Notes under the pieces: generated by a model
What the model saw: only the letters and a program-made list of their open reading frames with translations
Databases searched by the model: none
What the model was told of the DNA's origin: nothing
Part shown: positions 11,327 through 24,596 of the stretch, in pieces
Layout of the letters: each line of letters starts with the position of its first letter
How positions within the stretch are numbered: the stretch's first letter is position 1
Assembly: GCF_000002985.6 (NCBI RefSeq)
Contig: NC_003279.8
Location: 12,524,001 to 12,588,000, forward strand
Direction of reading: 5' to 3'
Source of the DNA: Caenorhabditis elegans
Lineage: Eukaryota; Nematoda; Chromadorea; Rhabditida; Rhabditidae
DNA: 64,000 bases
Made by a program: the position numbers and the translations under genes

Positions 11327-13351
11327 ATGCGCCCAAGAAGGTCCGACTCCACAACGGGTCCCGCCGCGAAATCACTTCCCACCTCCGACGTCGAAGAGGA
11401 TGAAGCTGCGCCGGATCTCAAGGCAGAATCCGAAGACGTGACGTCATCAGAGGAAATGCAGAACAAGAATCCCGTCAGTGCTCCAGAAAAACGGGCAAAA
11501 ACCGCCTCATTTAGCCCACCGCCCGCACTTTCGCCCGCCCACTCAATCCAAATGGAAAACGAGGAAATCGAGGTGAAAATGGAGGTGGATAGTGATGAGG
11601 AGGAGAAAAAATTACCAAAAATCACTGAAAAACGAGCCAAAATGGTGTATAAGGTGAGACAAGCCTGCACGAGAAACGCGCCAACGTCCAGCTGGTGCAT
11701 TTCTCGATACCGTACTTCAAAATCCTCGTTTTTTGCAGAAAAAACCCGAAAAAGAGAAAGAAGCAGTGCCATTTATCGATCCAAATGCTCCAAAAAGAAA
11801 TCGATCTGGATATGTGCATTTTATCATGTAAATTATCGATTTTTCGCGAGAAAATCCCGAAAATCCCCAATTTTTTCAGACATCGCCGAGCTTCATACTC
11901 AAAAGCCGTGATGTCACAGAGAGAAATTAATATATCGCTTGCGGCGGACTGGCAGAAGCTTACCGCCGAAGAACGTATCCCGTTTCAGCAGAGAGCCGAC
12001 GAGGAGAAGGTCAAATATTTGGAGCTGATGGAAGAATACAAGAAAACTGACTCGCATAAGGAATTTCAGAGTTCGTTGTGCTAAAAATCGAGTTCTCCGC
12101 AGTTTTTTACCTGTAGGAAGTATAGGAAGCGTTAATTTTGACAACTTTCGGGTTACGGTAGCCCCAAAAGTACGTAAACACCGTACACTCTACGCAAAAA
12201 TGCACAGAAATTAAAAATTTTGCCAAAACCGTCTACATATGGGTAAAAAGGGTCGCTGAGCTCGATTTTCACATTAAAAACCGCTAAAAATCTCATTTTC
12301 TTGCAGAAAAACGTGCAAAATTCCTGTCATCTCAGTCAAATGGCTCGAAAAATGCGAAAAAACGACGGCAAGCAGATTCTGACGACGACACGCCAAACGT
12401 GCAAATCCCCTTCCCGAAACCATCAGTTTTTTGTCCACTTTTGAGCCCAGAGCCTGCCACGTCATCATCCACATCAGGCCTACAGTACTCTGGGCCGATT
12501 TTTACGCCGGAATTTATGACCTACAACAAGACACGGGACACCTACCGTAGGCAGCTGGCTATTGAGAGATCCCATGTGGAGCATGAGCTCGAGGCGCTTC
12601 ATCAGCACGATATGGACGTTCGAATTGAGCAACGTACGGCCTAGAAACCCAAAAAAAAAAGTTTTGTGGCCGTGGCCTAGAAAGCAGCAAATCTCGAAAA
12701 AACTAGCCCACATTCTTTTCTCGACAAGAAAATGTTTAAAGTTTTTTTCTGAGAAAAAAAAATGAAAAAACGGAAAAAAAATTGATGGAAAAATTATTTC
12801 GTGCCCGTGGCCTAGAACTTTGAAATTTTTAAACAGTTAGGCCACCACTCAACAAGTTTTTTTTTGCAGAAGAGACACGAATCCGAGAAGCTGACGAGAA
12901 AATCGAGGAGACGATGGCAAAAATGCGTACGGTGCTCGCCGCGGTTCCCGGTGCAAAAGGTGAGATTCGAGGCCGTAGCCTAGCAATATGGAAAGTTAGG
13001 CCACCACGAGAAATGTGATGGCCTAGAAATTCAGATCTCGGAAAAGTTTGGTCATTAATAAAAATCGCCTAATTTGGTCATTTTTCGTCATATTTCTCAA
13101 AAATTTACGTGGCCTAGAAAACCAAATTCCGCAAAAATTCGGCCACTGCTCCAATTAGGCTATCTTAGCCCGTTTTTCATCATTTTTTTTTCTCAAGATT
13201 TCAAATTTTTCCAGATCACCTGACCTCAATTGACGCACTGGCCACGTGGCTCGAGTCTCTGACCCATCTCGGAGCCCAAAATTCGACGAAAAAAAGTGTC
13301 AAGGAGGCGGTGAACAAGAACGCAAAATCCATCGTTCAAATGAAGAAATAG
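11327..13351 (+). CDS. hmg-20: HMG-box protein of the HMG20/BRAF35 type
   Basis: A nuclear HMG-box protein; vertebrate HMG20A/B act in or around LSD1-CoREST chromatin complexes. Six exons: 11327-11653, 11739-11827, 11880-12070, 12307-12633, 12870-12959 and 13215-13351, giving 386 residues with all phases closing. Residues 1-110 are acidic and Ser/Pro-rich. The HMG box begins near residue 127 (NAPKRNRSGYVHFI) and runs to about 197 (LELMEEYKKTD). The C-terminal half has charged helical segments (RRQLAIERSHVEHELEAL and EADEKIEETMAKMRTVL) that suggest a coiled coil, as in HMG20B. An AATAAA at 13375-13380 follows the stop. Its last exon and 3' flank are duplicated at about 15.38 kb. Confidence 0.93.
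12640..13190. repeat. TAGGCCACC repeats in hmg-20 introns 4 and 5
   Basis: Copies of 'gtggcctagaa' and 'taggccaccac' surround exon 5 and belong to the same family as those in pri-2. Confidence 0.6.
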
Positions 13352-14130
13352 CCGAATTTTCCCTGTTGAAAATCAATAAATTACCCACCCCCGCCTTTTT
13401 TTGAACCATAATTTCTTGTGCATTTTCCCAAAGTTTTATATCAATTTTTTTCAATATTTTTGGTCTTTCGTTTTATATTTTTCAGGGTTTCCTTCTTCAA
13501 CTCCTTTAGAAAATTCAAATTTCCCGCCTAAAAATATCGATTTTCCATGTGATTTTTTTTCCTAGCCCCCGCCCTCCAAAATTTGAGCTCAAACATGATT
13601 TCTTTGATTTATTTTTCAATATTTTTTTATTTTTATTCGAAAATGTTTTCTAATATGAATTTTATATGTTTTGAAAGTGTTTAGTTTTTTTTGTTAAGAA
13701 AAATCGCTAGAAACATGTAAAAATATAATTTTGCACAAAGTCGTGGTGAGACCCGTCGAAAAAGTTCTGCCATGCGCCTTGAAAATGCACCGTAGTTTTT
13801 ATTGACTTTTTCGATAAAAAAGCTCCCTGTGGGAAGAATCCGAACAAGAAAAGCAAAATTTCTTTCAGATTAGGAAAAAAGCACTGCATTTTTAAATAAA
13901 TTACTTGAGAAAGAACGTTTATAAATAGTAATTTCAAATTCAACAACAACAAATTTGTGAACAAATACAGTGAATAACAGGAAAAAACAAAGAAAGTTGA
14001 GTTAGAATCAGGAAGGAAGCGAATATAAATGATATCTGGAATTATGTGAAGCTTATAAAAGCAGGGATTCCGGCTTCTGCTCCTCCAGCTCGATTTTGAC
14101 CTCACTATCCATTTCTGATTGGATTTTAAT
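13270..14130. repeat. Source block of a local segmental duplication
   Basis: Runs from the last coding part of hmg-20 through both 3' UTRs to the C-terminal codons of the convergent cysteine-rich gene. Long matching phrases occur in the same order at 15375-16090, such as 'gagacccgtcgaaaaagttc' (about 13748 and 15697). Confidence 0.8.
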
Positions 14131-14955
14131 ACCATGCGCGGCGAGAAAATTTGACGACAAATTCTTGGAGCTTTTATTGGCGTCTTTTTTACTCCGGGAG
14201 CTGCTGCTTTGCGCGAAATATTCGAAACTTTTCATGACTTCCTCGTGCGATGTAGATTCTGACTCATTTTGCTCGAGAAATTCGAATTCTGGAAGGATTG
14301 ACAGTTTTCCGCGTTTCAAATCCGTTTCGAGCACTTTCTTGACTGAGCGGAATGTTTGACATCCTTTTTGAATGCATCTGAATTTAGAAAAATTAACAAA
14401 AAATTAATAAAACAATTTTTGTTTTCCAGAAAACTGAATTTTTTTCTCAATTTTCCGGAAAATCAAAGAAATTTTTTGTTCTCCCACCTATAAGCCGGGT
14501 ATTCTTTAATCGTTCCATGATGATGCGTTCGCCGAACGCATAATCTCATCCAATTGAAACACAATTGGCATACAATCTTTTCTGGAAGTTCTGTACTAAT
14601 CCCATTTTGGACAAGAACTTCACCCAATCGACGCTTCTCACAACAACAACCAAACATAACATTTTTCTCTGATTCTGACACTTTACGTTTTTCAAAACTT
14701 GGTGGTCCAGGACCCTGTAAATAAAAATTGCATATTTCTCAATTCAAATTCGTAGGTATTTCTTACTTTTGTGCACGTAAACGGATATCCACAAATTGTT
14801 CCATTCTTTTTAAAGTATTTTAGGCGATGGATTCGCGTCAGGTTCTTATAAAGTTCTGGTTTAGTCTCATATAAAGAATCACTGAATTCAGGAACATTCG
14901 TCAAAACTTCGGGTGCCGTAAATATTTTTCCAAATGCAGTAACTTCCTCCGACAT
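14053..14955 (-). CDS. Cysteine-rich nematode protein of unknown function
   Basis: I do not recognise this family. Three exons, 14955-14767, 14714-14488 and 14377-14053, give 246 residues with consistent phases. Cysteines cluster as CGYPFTC, GCCCEKRR, VCQLCFNWMRLC and CIQKGC, suggesting metal binding. A similar phrase occurs twice: a basic/His segment, then GTI, then YP, then cysteines (about residues 41-63 and 130-145). This could be a degenerate zinc-binding repeat. The C-terminus is acidic and Ser-rich with KIELEEQKPES near the end. It is convergent with hmg-20, and its terminal codons are duplicated at 16.0 kb. Confidence 0.8.
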
Positions 14956-15374
14956 CGTTGAAAGTGATTTTTTAAGGCGAGTTTTACTGAAAAATCCTAC
15001 AATAACGGTTTAAAGAGGCAAATTCAAGAATAATGCGAACGAAAAAAAAAATTAAAATGGTTTTTTCGCTCTTTTTCCGATTTCTTCGTTTTTTTTGTTG
15101 AAATACAGAGTTTTTTAATGAGTATCTGGTCGAAAAATGATTTTAGAACACAGAAACAAAGAAAAATGGCGATCAGTATTAAACTTGAAACAAATAATTG
15201 AAATATTTACAGGAAAATGGAGTAAAAATGGAGAAAAATGAATTTAAATGTCAAAGAATTCGAAGATTTGCGCGTCGAATTGGATGCATACACCGAGGCG
15301 ACGTACTTTGCAATCTACCGTACCCATCCTCGAATTAATTTTTACTTTATATTGAAAAAAAGAAAAAAAAACGT
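14956..15374. other. 5' flank of the cysteine-rich gene
   Basis: AT-rich with A-runs; no other gene or structured element is evident before the duplicated block. Confidence 0.4.
15309..15352. repeat. Short direct repeat, copy 1
   Basis: The phrase around 'ctaccgtacccat' plus 'cgaattaat' is matched at about 16322-16366 with several substitutions. The pair brackets the duplicated block. Confidence 0.5.
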
Positions 15375-16090
15375 CAACTCGGAGCCCAAAAATTCGACGA
15401 AAAAAAAGTGTGAAGGAAGAAATTAACGAATTTTTCCTGTTAAAAATCAATAAATTCCGTTCCCCCGCCCCTTTTGAGCCATAATTGCATGTGCATTTTT
15501 TCTAAACTTTTAATCAACTTTTGTTGATCTGTCGCCATGGTTTTTTAGTTCCCCTCCTCCAACTCCTAAAAAATTCAAATTGCCGGCTTAAAGGTATCGT
15601 TTTTCTTTGTGATCTTTTTCCAAACCCCCTGTATTTTTTTGTCAAAAAAGTGCTAGAAAAATACGAAAATCTTTTTGTTTTCCGAAATTCGTGGCGAGAC
15701 CCGTCGAAAAAGTTCTGCCATGCGCCTTGAAAAGGTACCGTAGTGTTTTATTGATTTTTTCGATAAAAAGCTCCACGTGAGAAGAATCCGAAAAAGAAGA
15801 GCCAAATTTCATCCAGATTAGAAAAAAGTACAATTTTCCTGCATTTTTCAAATAAATTACTTGAAGGAACCGTTTATAATTAATAATTTTAAATTCAACA
15901 ACAACAAATACAGTGAATAACGGGAAAAACCAAAGAAAAATGAGAATCAGAGGGAGATTGGAATAAAGGCAAATATGTAGGTTATCTGGCACTGTCTGAT
16001 GCTAGGCTGATGATAGGCAAAGATTCCGGCTTCTGCTCCACCATCGGCATCTCCAGCTCGATTTTGACCTCCGTATCCATCTGGATTTCT
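15375..16090. pseudogene. Duplicated 3' ends of hmg-20 and the cysteine-rich gene
   Basis: 15378-15425 (+) resembles the hmg-20 terminus (CTCGGAGCCCAAAAATTCG) but carries indels that break the frame. 15470-15960 matches the intergenic DNA of the source block. On the minus strand, 16075-15985 reads QMDTEVKIELEMPMVEQKPE, followed by about 15 more residues and a stop. This corresponds to the source C-terminus (EMDSEVKIELEEQKPES) with a small insertion. Neither fragment has the rest of its gene, so both are probably non-functional. Confidence 0.75.
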
Positions 16091-18860
16091 GAAGATGGGA
16101 GAGGGTGTTGTAAGTTGTATAACTCGGCCTGTAGGAATGTGTGAATGTGGGCATCTGCTGGCCTCAGCCAGCAAGAGTCAAGTATGCTTTTTTGATTGCA
16201 CTTTTTGAGATAGAGATCTGACTAGAGCTTTTCGATTAATTTCCAACTCTTCCATCTTTTCTCTTTGATACGATCTTTCAAAATACAGCCAGTATTTAGC
16301 GGTCTATAGAGGTCTAACACATTGCAATTTACCGTACCCATACCCGAATTAATGCTTCTTTATTTAAATGTAAAAGATACGATTTTCTGCTTCGTATTTA
16401 TGGAAATGAATTGTTGTCAATAAATTAGGAAGATCTTTAAAAACACGGAAGGTACATTTAATGAGCGGAAAATCAAAAATTTCGACATTCGCAAAGTTTT
16501 AAAACTTCAGTCGAATGACTTGACATGTACAACTCGGAAACACCATCGATTAATAAAAACTATTACTTTTTCGAGATTGAGCTACTGAAAACGTCCAAAA
16601 TCCTGAAATCTGAAAGTTTTTCGAATATTAATCTTGCCCAAATTTTGGGTCAAATCTCAAAATGTCCGAAAATCTGAAACCCCCTTATCACAAACTATCA
16701 CATACATGGTCGATGAAATTCGTTGCTGTTTTCTTTATCTTGTGTCGACGACAAAAGTTCAGATGATGACGAGATATCAATCCGGTTCCAGTGATAAGGA
16801 GGGGATTCCCTGTTTTTTTAACTGCAGGACATTGCAAGTTACATTCCATCGCCAATTAATTGAAGAAAACAAGAGAGATAGAGAACGTCTGAGGTTTGGC
16901 CGCAAGAAACCACGTGGGAGTTTCTTCTGTTATTTCTGATAAGTCGGCAATTTCGAAAATTTCAATCCCCACAACTTAGCGAATTGGAGATTTCGGAAAT
17001 GCTTAGCAAATGGCAAATATTCTGATTTTGGCAATTATCAGGCAATTCGGCAACTTCGAAGCGTTGGCAGCCCGGCAAAATTAACATGACGGTAACTTTC
17101 GGCATTTTTAAAGTTTGGCCATCTTGGAAACTCGGCTATTTTGCCGTTTACGAAGCTTTTGGTTTTTTAGAAACTCCACAACCTTTCCGCGCCTTTCCAT
17201 TTTTGTAGAAGTGAAAGTTTTTCACTAATTTCGGAGCCATGCTCCACTATGTAACTCTAAGAACCCAGAATCACCCAGTGATACAGACCAAAGTGAAAGT
17301 GGTTCAGATGTCAGAAACCACATCAAACTTCTAGTTTAAGAGATCAGGGAACCCCCTTGTTGTCTCCAAAAATAGTGATCATTGTGGTCAGTGATGTTCT
17401 AACTTGATTCTAGTATTCTCCATGCGGTTCTTGATTGTGAGACAGGCCCGTGGGATCCGTGGGAGGTTCGGTTAGACACGTTGGATCGGAGTGGTAGATC
17501 TGGAAATCTTGCTGGAACCAATGTCGGCGGGGATAGCTCCATATGAACTTCTAGCGTCGATGTAAACCCTGTAGCTTGTTCCTCCAGAACTAGAGATTTC
17601 CTAGCCAAGTAGATTCTGGTGTCTCCTTCACACCCGAGACCCCCTATTCGTTCCCCAACTTCCCGCGCGACAGTTGCAAATTTGATAGTCTTTTATCAAT
17701 TGTTGAGAGATCAGGAAATTACTTCCACTCCAACAGAAATTACTCCTTCCGTGTTTTTCTTACAAAATTGTGTGATTGCAAGTGTACAGACAGGTTGGTA
17801 ACTTACAAAAGTGGTACGATTTCCCCCCTGTGTCATCGAAACTTGAGATCAAAACATAGACTAATTGGGGGGGCAGTTTCAGAATCCTCATTTGTAAAGA
17901 TCACACCTGTGATAGTCTTGGACTTCAGAGAGAAAATCTGCAAGACTGTAGACTTTCGCTGAAATTGGCTACCGAGTTCTAAGGATTTCAAGACACCTAG
18001 AATTGTGGTCAAAGTGGCAATAGTACGTTGATGCATCAACCTAAGTGATTTATAAGTCCCTCGGTTTCTTGTGGAAACCCTCTTAGCTGTCTCGATTGGG
18101 TAAATTTAGTTTCCGGTGACGCGTATTTTGATAACCTTCCTGTTGTTTCCGGCGACGTATGATAAAATTCGTAATTCTTTACTCTTCAAGACAATAACCA
18201 GTTTGACAGGACACCTGATAACACAACGATTGATAAGAAGGAGAAAATTGTTTTCTTCATACTTTCACACTTTAGTACATACATTTTATATGTCATGTTC
18301 TGGGAAAAGAGGAAGATCTGAATTTTTCATAAAGTCACGTAAGCAACATTTGAAGCTTCCGGTGCTTATCTAACACTTCCTTCTTGAATCCTGCAACCTC
18401 TAGACCAAACCTAATCATTGATTTCCAGACAGGTATTGTCATAATTTCCGACCTCCTATTCAACTCTTGCAAAATATTTTTCTCACGCAAATCCTATACT
18501 TCCGCACCGATTTGAATACAAAATCTAGCCGATGGTCTTTTTGGTTAACAGACTGCATTGAAATTTATGCATACATAATATATTCACATTTGGGCAGGTA
18601 CAGTGCACGTGGTCAGCACGGGAAGGTGGAAGTTGGGCAGGATGTACATAGTTTCTGGAAAAAAGTATAGAAAAACTATATTTCTGGGTTAAATTTTTTC
18701 CAAATTAAAACTATAAATCCGATGCACCATGATGAGCAGAATCGGCAGATATTTTATGACATGTTTCTGATACTTCACATATGTTTTTTTTTTGAGATTT
18801 TAGTTCTACTTAACTTTCGAGAAAATTCCAGAATCTGATATCTTGAGTTCTGATTACTCA

Positions 18861-19345
18861 GAACAACTACATTTTGATCTACTCCGTTGCTAGTCAAAAT
18901 TTGAATTCATGAATAAATTGTACTGCGTACACGTTACAATTTCCGCATTACTATAACTTCTTACGCTAAAGTTTAGAAATCAGACGAACCGGTCGATGCA
19001 TCATGTTCAGAACTAACTTTTCTAACCCTTTCTACGAATTTATCACAATTTTTGGCTAGCCCCCGTCTGCCCTACTGAACTACATTTCGGCCTGATAGGA
19101 TCATAGTCAAGTAGAATTTGAATTCATAAATATATTGCACTGGGTACGGTCAAGTACAGTCGACATATAGCGCACGACTCCTTCAGTCCAAGTTCAGCGA
19201 TGAGGTTCAAAACTCTCCACCTAGAACCATCTAGAACCACAATTCTCGTTCTGACTGAACTAAACAACTACATTTTGGTCGGGAGGGTGTTAGTCAGGAT
19301 TTGAATTCATGAATATATTGTACTGAGTACATTACTTCTGAATTA
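18861..19345. repeat. Three diverged tandem units of about 190 bp
   Basis: Units near 18861-18940, 19068-19150 and 19256-19340 share 'actacatttt', 'agtcaa', 'tttgaattcat' and 'tgtactg.gtac' in the same order. A remnant occurs near 19455-19480. Confidence 0.6.
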
Positions 19346-20070
19346 TCATACTACGAAAAATTACTCCAGTTTGTGAAAATATCAATGATAAATCCAAAGC
19401 CGACAAATATTCCCCAATCAGAATTCTAGTCTTGTTCCATTACGTTTCAATCAGGTGCCTGTCAGAATCAGTGTACTGAGTACGTTCCACGTGGCTAGTA
19501 CAATTAATTGTTGCTGTCAACAATGTTCTAGAAACTTCTAGAGAGCACCTAAAATTTATGATTACTAGCTCATTATTTTCTAGGAAATAGTCCAAAGTTT
19601 CTTCCAGAGCCTAGAAATTCATGAATAAATAATTTGTGTTCCTGCTCTCGGATATATGCTTATCAGAAAAAGTTCATTCTAGAATTCTAGTTATGTGTGA
19701 GTGTGTGTGTGTCAACATGATAACGCACCCGGAACCAGGCAGCTGAGGATTTTATTAGCTCAGGGTCTATAAGTTGGCATAAGTCACGTACCTGGAACTC
19801 AGAATTCTGATTGACTGCAGAGATTTTGTGCTGAATTTTGATTCTCTGTAGGGAATTTAATACGTCCCCTTCAATTTCTATATTGATAAGAATCTCTGTT
19901 AAATGTGTAAATATCCAAAAACCAGGCGATTGCAACTTTTTTCCCATTTAGAAACATCCAGAACATGTGGGTGTCTACAGCCTACAGCTGGTCAAATACA
20001 CGGATTTTGTAGAAAATTCTGGATATTTTGAAAAAAGTTTTAAACTGAAAATATTTATTTAAAATCTCTA

Positions 20071-20470
20071 GGACTTGTAGCTAGTGACGTCAAGCCATTT
20101 GAAATGTGAGATGCTAAAAATTTGTTGGAATCTGGAGAAATTTAGGCCCTTGGCGCACAAGCGACCCGATTTGGGCCCCTTGACAAAAACATTGTATCCG
20201 ATGGGAATAAGAAGCGTTCAGACCACTTTGCGGGCTGAGGCTCTGTTGGCTGAGGATTCAGACGGAAATCTTGCTAGACCATATGAAAGTTGACGGGTTT
20301 GACCAAAAAGCATCCGAGCTGAAACTCAATATTGTACAGAAATGTTGGAGTTGATGCACCATGTCGATGCACCATGACCCCCTTACAAGAGCTTGTGGCT
20401 AGTGACGTCAAACCGTTTGGAATGTGGGATGCTAGGAATTTTCTGGAATTTGGACAAATTTAGGTTCACG
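20071..20470. repeat. Pair of 80-bp direct repeats
   Basis: 20071-20150 and 20391-20470 share 'cttgt.gctagtgacgtcaa', 'aatgtg.gatgct' and 'aaatttagg' with about 80 percent identity by eye, 320 bp apart. Confidence 0.6.
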
Positions 20471-21369
20471 GTTATTAGGTCATGGTGCATCGACAAATTT
20501 TGTCTCATGTAAGGAAATGCCATGTATTCCCCTATCATCTCTTAATCACTTACTCCTCTTCCTAATTCAGCCATCACCAGCAAATGTTCACTTTCCCAAT
20601 ACGTCACCGATCAGCGTGCATTTGACTCTTGTGCCTCTTTACCGAGTGTTTAATACACCTACCAACCTCATTGTTCATTCGTCAACATTGTATATTGCTA
20701 TTGTAAACAGTGAACTTTGTATCCGGCAAAGTGTCTGGAGAGAGTAATCACGTGAACCACCGGCCGGGCACGAGTGCCGTTTCTTAAACAGTTGCCTCAA
20801 AGTTCAAGTCAATTTTTTGGTGATCGTTGTAACAGAGATCTGTGAGATCAACTTGAGACCGATATTTGGGTACGTACTGTGGTGAAGAAATTGCGAGGAC
20901 CAACCGTCCGGGCTTATGGATCCACACAGCTTTCAGTCCACAGTTCCACAGTTAGCCATTGGGGATTTCTCAAAAAAATAAAAATCTGGAATTTTCAGCT
21001 AAATTATCCCTGAAAATGGATTTCCCTTTCAAAATCTGCTTTTCTTTTAAATTGTCATTCCAATGCCGTCACTATCTCCCCCACGCTTTCCCTTATCAAG
21101 AAATTTCCCCCAAAAATAGCATGAAATCGGGGAAGTTCAAAGCAAGTTGCTGATTAGTGACCATCGCTCAAATGTTTATGGAGGTCTCTTATCGCGGAAT
21201 TTATTCATTTCTAAAAATAGTTTCTACGGGGCGGAAACGGAACTGGAATAGGGTACAGGGTTGCAAAAACAGTATTGTAGACAGAAATTGAAGCATCGGG
21301 AAAAATTTTTGATTGTTTGAGTTCAAAAGCTACTTTCTTACGTGGCCAAAATATTCTATTCGAGTAGCT

Positions 21370-21540
21370 CACGTGGAGTCAGAAAGTCTCATTTCGCTTT
21401 GATCTTCGAAAAATGCGGGAGGTGAGACCCAGGCATATCCACTGATTTAGCATAGTTAAGAACGTGCTGACGTCACACTTTTTGGGCGAAAAATTCCCGC
21501 ATGTTTTGTAGATCAAACTGTGATGAGACAGTTACCACGT
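21370..21540. mobile_element. MITE-like palindromic element, copy 1
   Basis: The left end reads 'tctcatttcgctttgatct' then 'aaaaatgcggga'; the right end reads 'tcccgcat', 'gtagatcaaactg' and 'gatgagacag', forming imperfect terminal inverted repeats. No coding capacity. Further copies lie at 51079-51155 (right end) and 55671-55846. Confidence 0.65.
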
Positions 21541-23359
21541 TCTGAGACACCACGTGATAGCTGTCTTCACCAGACTTTTCAGATTCGGATGTAGTGTCAC
21601 TGCCCTGAGACTTTTAAGGAAGTCTTGTCGAATAAGGAACTTTTAGGGCACAAAATGGGGGACATAACTCTCATAAATAATAAAAACGAGCCCAAGTTCT
21701 TCAACTATTCTGCCAAATTCCCCCTACAAGGACTTACAAAAGTCACGTCTTTCTGCCCTCTCCCTGTTTTGATACGAGTTCGAGACGTGTTCTGGTCGCC
21801 CACAACTGCTCATCCCTTGTTTTGATCCAAAGTACATGTTTTCGCCTGAACAATTGTACTTCTCACTAGACTCTCTCTGTCTCTCTCCCCTCAGTTTTCC
21901 TTACATGTGACAATATGATGCGCCTAAATTAACCCCAACTATCTTGACAGTTGTCTTGTCTACACCCACGTGGCCATTCATCAGAAATTTCTCAGAAAAC
22001 TGTGCCAAATGGTGGTTTGAACTGAAAACCAGTTATGTATGTTGTTACGAAAATAACTAGGCTGCAAGCTGCTCAAACACCCCTATTTTGCACAAAATTC
22101 TTGTCGGCGCCGGAAGTGTCCCGCAAAGCAGCTACAGCTTTTCGAGTTTGAAGGTTCGAAAACCCTACGTTCACAGGCTCCCTAAATTAAACCTGCACCT
22201 GCTCCAAAGTACGTCAACCCTTTCTGCTCAGTGCTCATTCTTCTCTCCGCGAGTCAAAATAATGCATATCTAGTCAGAAGAGGGAGCGCGCTACTCGTAA
22301 ATATTTTGGCCTCCGTGCCGGGTACGGGAGAACTTAGAGTGCGCAGAGACATGCTTCAGATCAAAAATCTTGCAGCGAACTTTTATGGATGCACCATTTG
22401 GAGCTATGGACCAGTGCACCATGTCGCTAGTAAACTTCTGAGTTCGTTTCCTGGCTGAAAGTCGATGCACCATATCCTAAACTCTATTAACAGAAAAGCT
22501 TGGTTCTTGGCAAATCGATGCACCATGCTTCACCATTCAAAACGAGATCTCATTTCTTGGAATTCGTAGATAAAATTGTCCCAGAATCCCTATTCTAGTC
22601 TTCCTCCGGAATTCCAAATTCCTCCTAATTTCATGTCCCCCCTTATCCCATACGTTCATCTCGTTAGTGCCTAGCTCCAGTTGGGGGTGCCTCGCTGGTG
22701 CCAGGGGCACAAGGGCAAGTACCCCACTGTACCACTCACTAACTCTCGCCGTCTGGCTATGGGAAAAGAGACGGGGGACAAGGAACGCTATAGTGTCAAC
22801 AGGAGGAACATTTCGAAATTCTTCGCAATTTGTTATTCTTCTATTTTCGTCTGTACTTATAGTTCTATCTTCATTCACTTTTTTTAAAAGTCAAAAAGTC
22901 ACCAACCGCTATAATTTATTAAAATCTATTTTCAGCCACTTCCCCCTTTTCTCAGTTTCTAATTTTATATAGTCTTTTGGTTTTTCCTCACGAGGTCTAC
23001 ACTTTCTCTTTAATGACGATTATTTATAAAAAGCAAGCAGCACAGTTCAGTTTCTTTCTTGTGTCTGCGTCTCTACAATGATCTGTGGTATTGTTCTTTT
23101 CTCTTTTGTGTTCTTCTTTTCAAATTATCAATTTAAGCTTCAGAATCCCCAAATCCTCGGATCTCTGTTTTTCTTTTGCCCGGAATCGTTTTCCTGTTGT
23201 TTTCTGTGCCCATTTTTTGCATCATACTACTTCCCTGTTCTCATTTGATCATGTTTTGTCGCGCTTATTTACCGCGCCCCGTTCTGCAAAATACGGCGGC
23301 GCGGCATGAGTCATTTCCTCGAGATCCTACTTATCCTCGGTTTAGTTATGACACTGTCG

Positions 23360-23775
23360 GATTCTGAGGAAGATTTTCCTAAGCGTCAGAAAAACTTTGA
23401 AAAGTCTGAAAAATTCTGAGAAATTTTGAACAATTTAGAGGAATTCTGTTTGATTTTGAAAAATCCTTCTAGACATTTTGTTAACTTGGATAAATTTTGA
23501 AAAATTCTGTAAAATTCCAAAGAATTCCAAGAAATTCCAAAATGTCTAGACTTGTCCTGTCTGGAAAGTTTTGAAAAGTTTTGACGATTTCTGAAAAATT
23601 TTGAGGAGCCCCATGAAATTCCTAGGATTTTGCAAATTTATAGAGAGCTTGAAGGGAATTCTGAGAAAATCTGACGAACTTTACGAAATTCAAAGGATAA
23701 CTGAGGAGTCCTTCTAGATAGATTGCCCCTCTCAGAAATTTCGGAAAATTCTGAGGAACTCTAAGGAATCGCTCA
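23360..23775. repeat. Degenerate TTCTGAGGAATTTTGAAA repeats
   Basis: Irregular units of 'attctgaggaa', 'ttttgaaaa' and 'aaattcc' follow each other for about 400 bp. This gives a purine/pyrimidine-skewed low-complexity block without an open frame. Confidence 0.55.
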
Positions 23776-24284
23776 ACTGCTCCCTAGATGACAAAGCTTA
23801 ACCTTATCCCTCTCTCTGTTTTCTTAACAAAAACCAGTTGGAAACCCTAGTGGTTTCTTGTTCCTCTCCTCTCTACAAAGTAAATATGCGATAGTCATCG
23901 AAGAAATTTCGAAACTATAGCATGTGCTCGGCGTGTGATCATGTTCTATGGTCAACACCATGCTGGTCACTTGCTTTTTCACGCCCTGCCGGGCCGGTGC
24001 TTCTTATGATTTTTGAAAAATTCTAACAAGTTCCCCCTAGGCCTCTTCCTAGACTAATGGAATCCCCGGGACCCCGGAACAAATTTGGGCGCGGAAGGAA
24101 GCTAGCTGAAAGAGAATGGGAGGAAAAACAGAAAACAAAATGCGGGAAAACAGCCAAAGTTAGAGAAAAAGAGACATAGATGAGGAAGTAAACATGTCTG
24201 CTGTGCCGTGGCAATAGCTGCTTTGTGTATATGTCTGTGTTGGTGTGTGCGTCGTCTTCATGTGAATTGCACCACATTTAGGAA

Positions 24285-24322
24285 CGAAAGAGAGAGAAAG
24301 AGAAAGAGAGAGAGAGAGAGAT
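24285..24322. repeat. GA-rich microsatellite
   Basis: Nearly pure GAGAGA/GAAAGAGA tract. Confidence 0.8.
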
Positions 24323-24596
24323 GACAAATACTTCCCCCAACAGCTAGTTAGTCAATAAAATAACCTTAAACATAGGAAGAATGACTAAGAAAAAATGACT
24401 GATTTTCTTATGACCTTTTGGAAAAGTTGGGCTGAGGACAGGTCTTGCTCGCGGAGTCGGTGTAGAATTACTCTAAACCAAGCCTAGTCGTCTTGAAGAC
24501 CGGATAAAAAGCTTACCTCTGAGCTAGACCCAAGCTTATTTTACTGAAGCCCGTGAAAAGATACTGGTATGAGCCAGGGGTGAGGGCAATTGCAGT

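Noticed and set aside
16634-16939. 101-codon frame with charged C-terminus
   Set aside because: No splice partners, family similarity or codon bias; kept only as a note in the intergenic entry.
23079-23249. 56-codon hydrophobic frame after a TATAAAAAG
   Set aside because: T-rich DNA yields hydrophobic frames by chance, and no other support was found.
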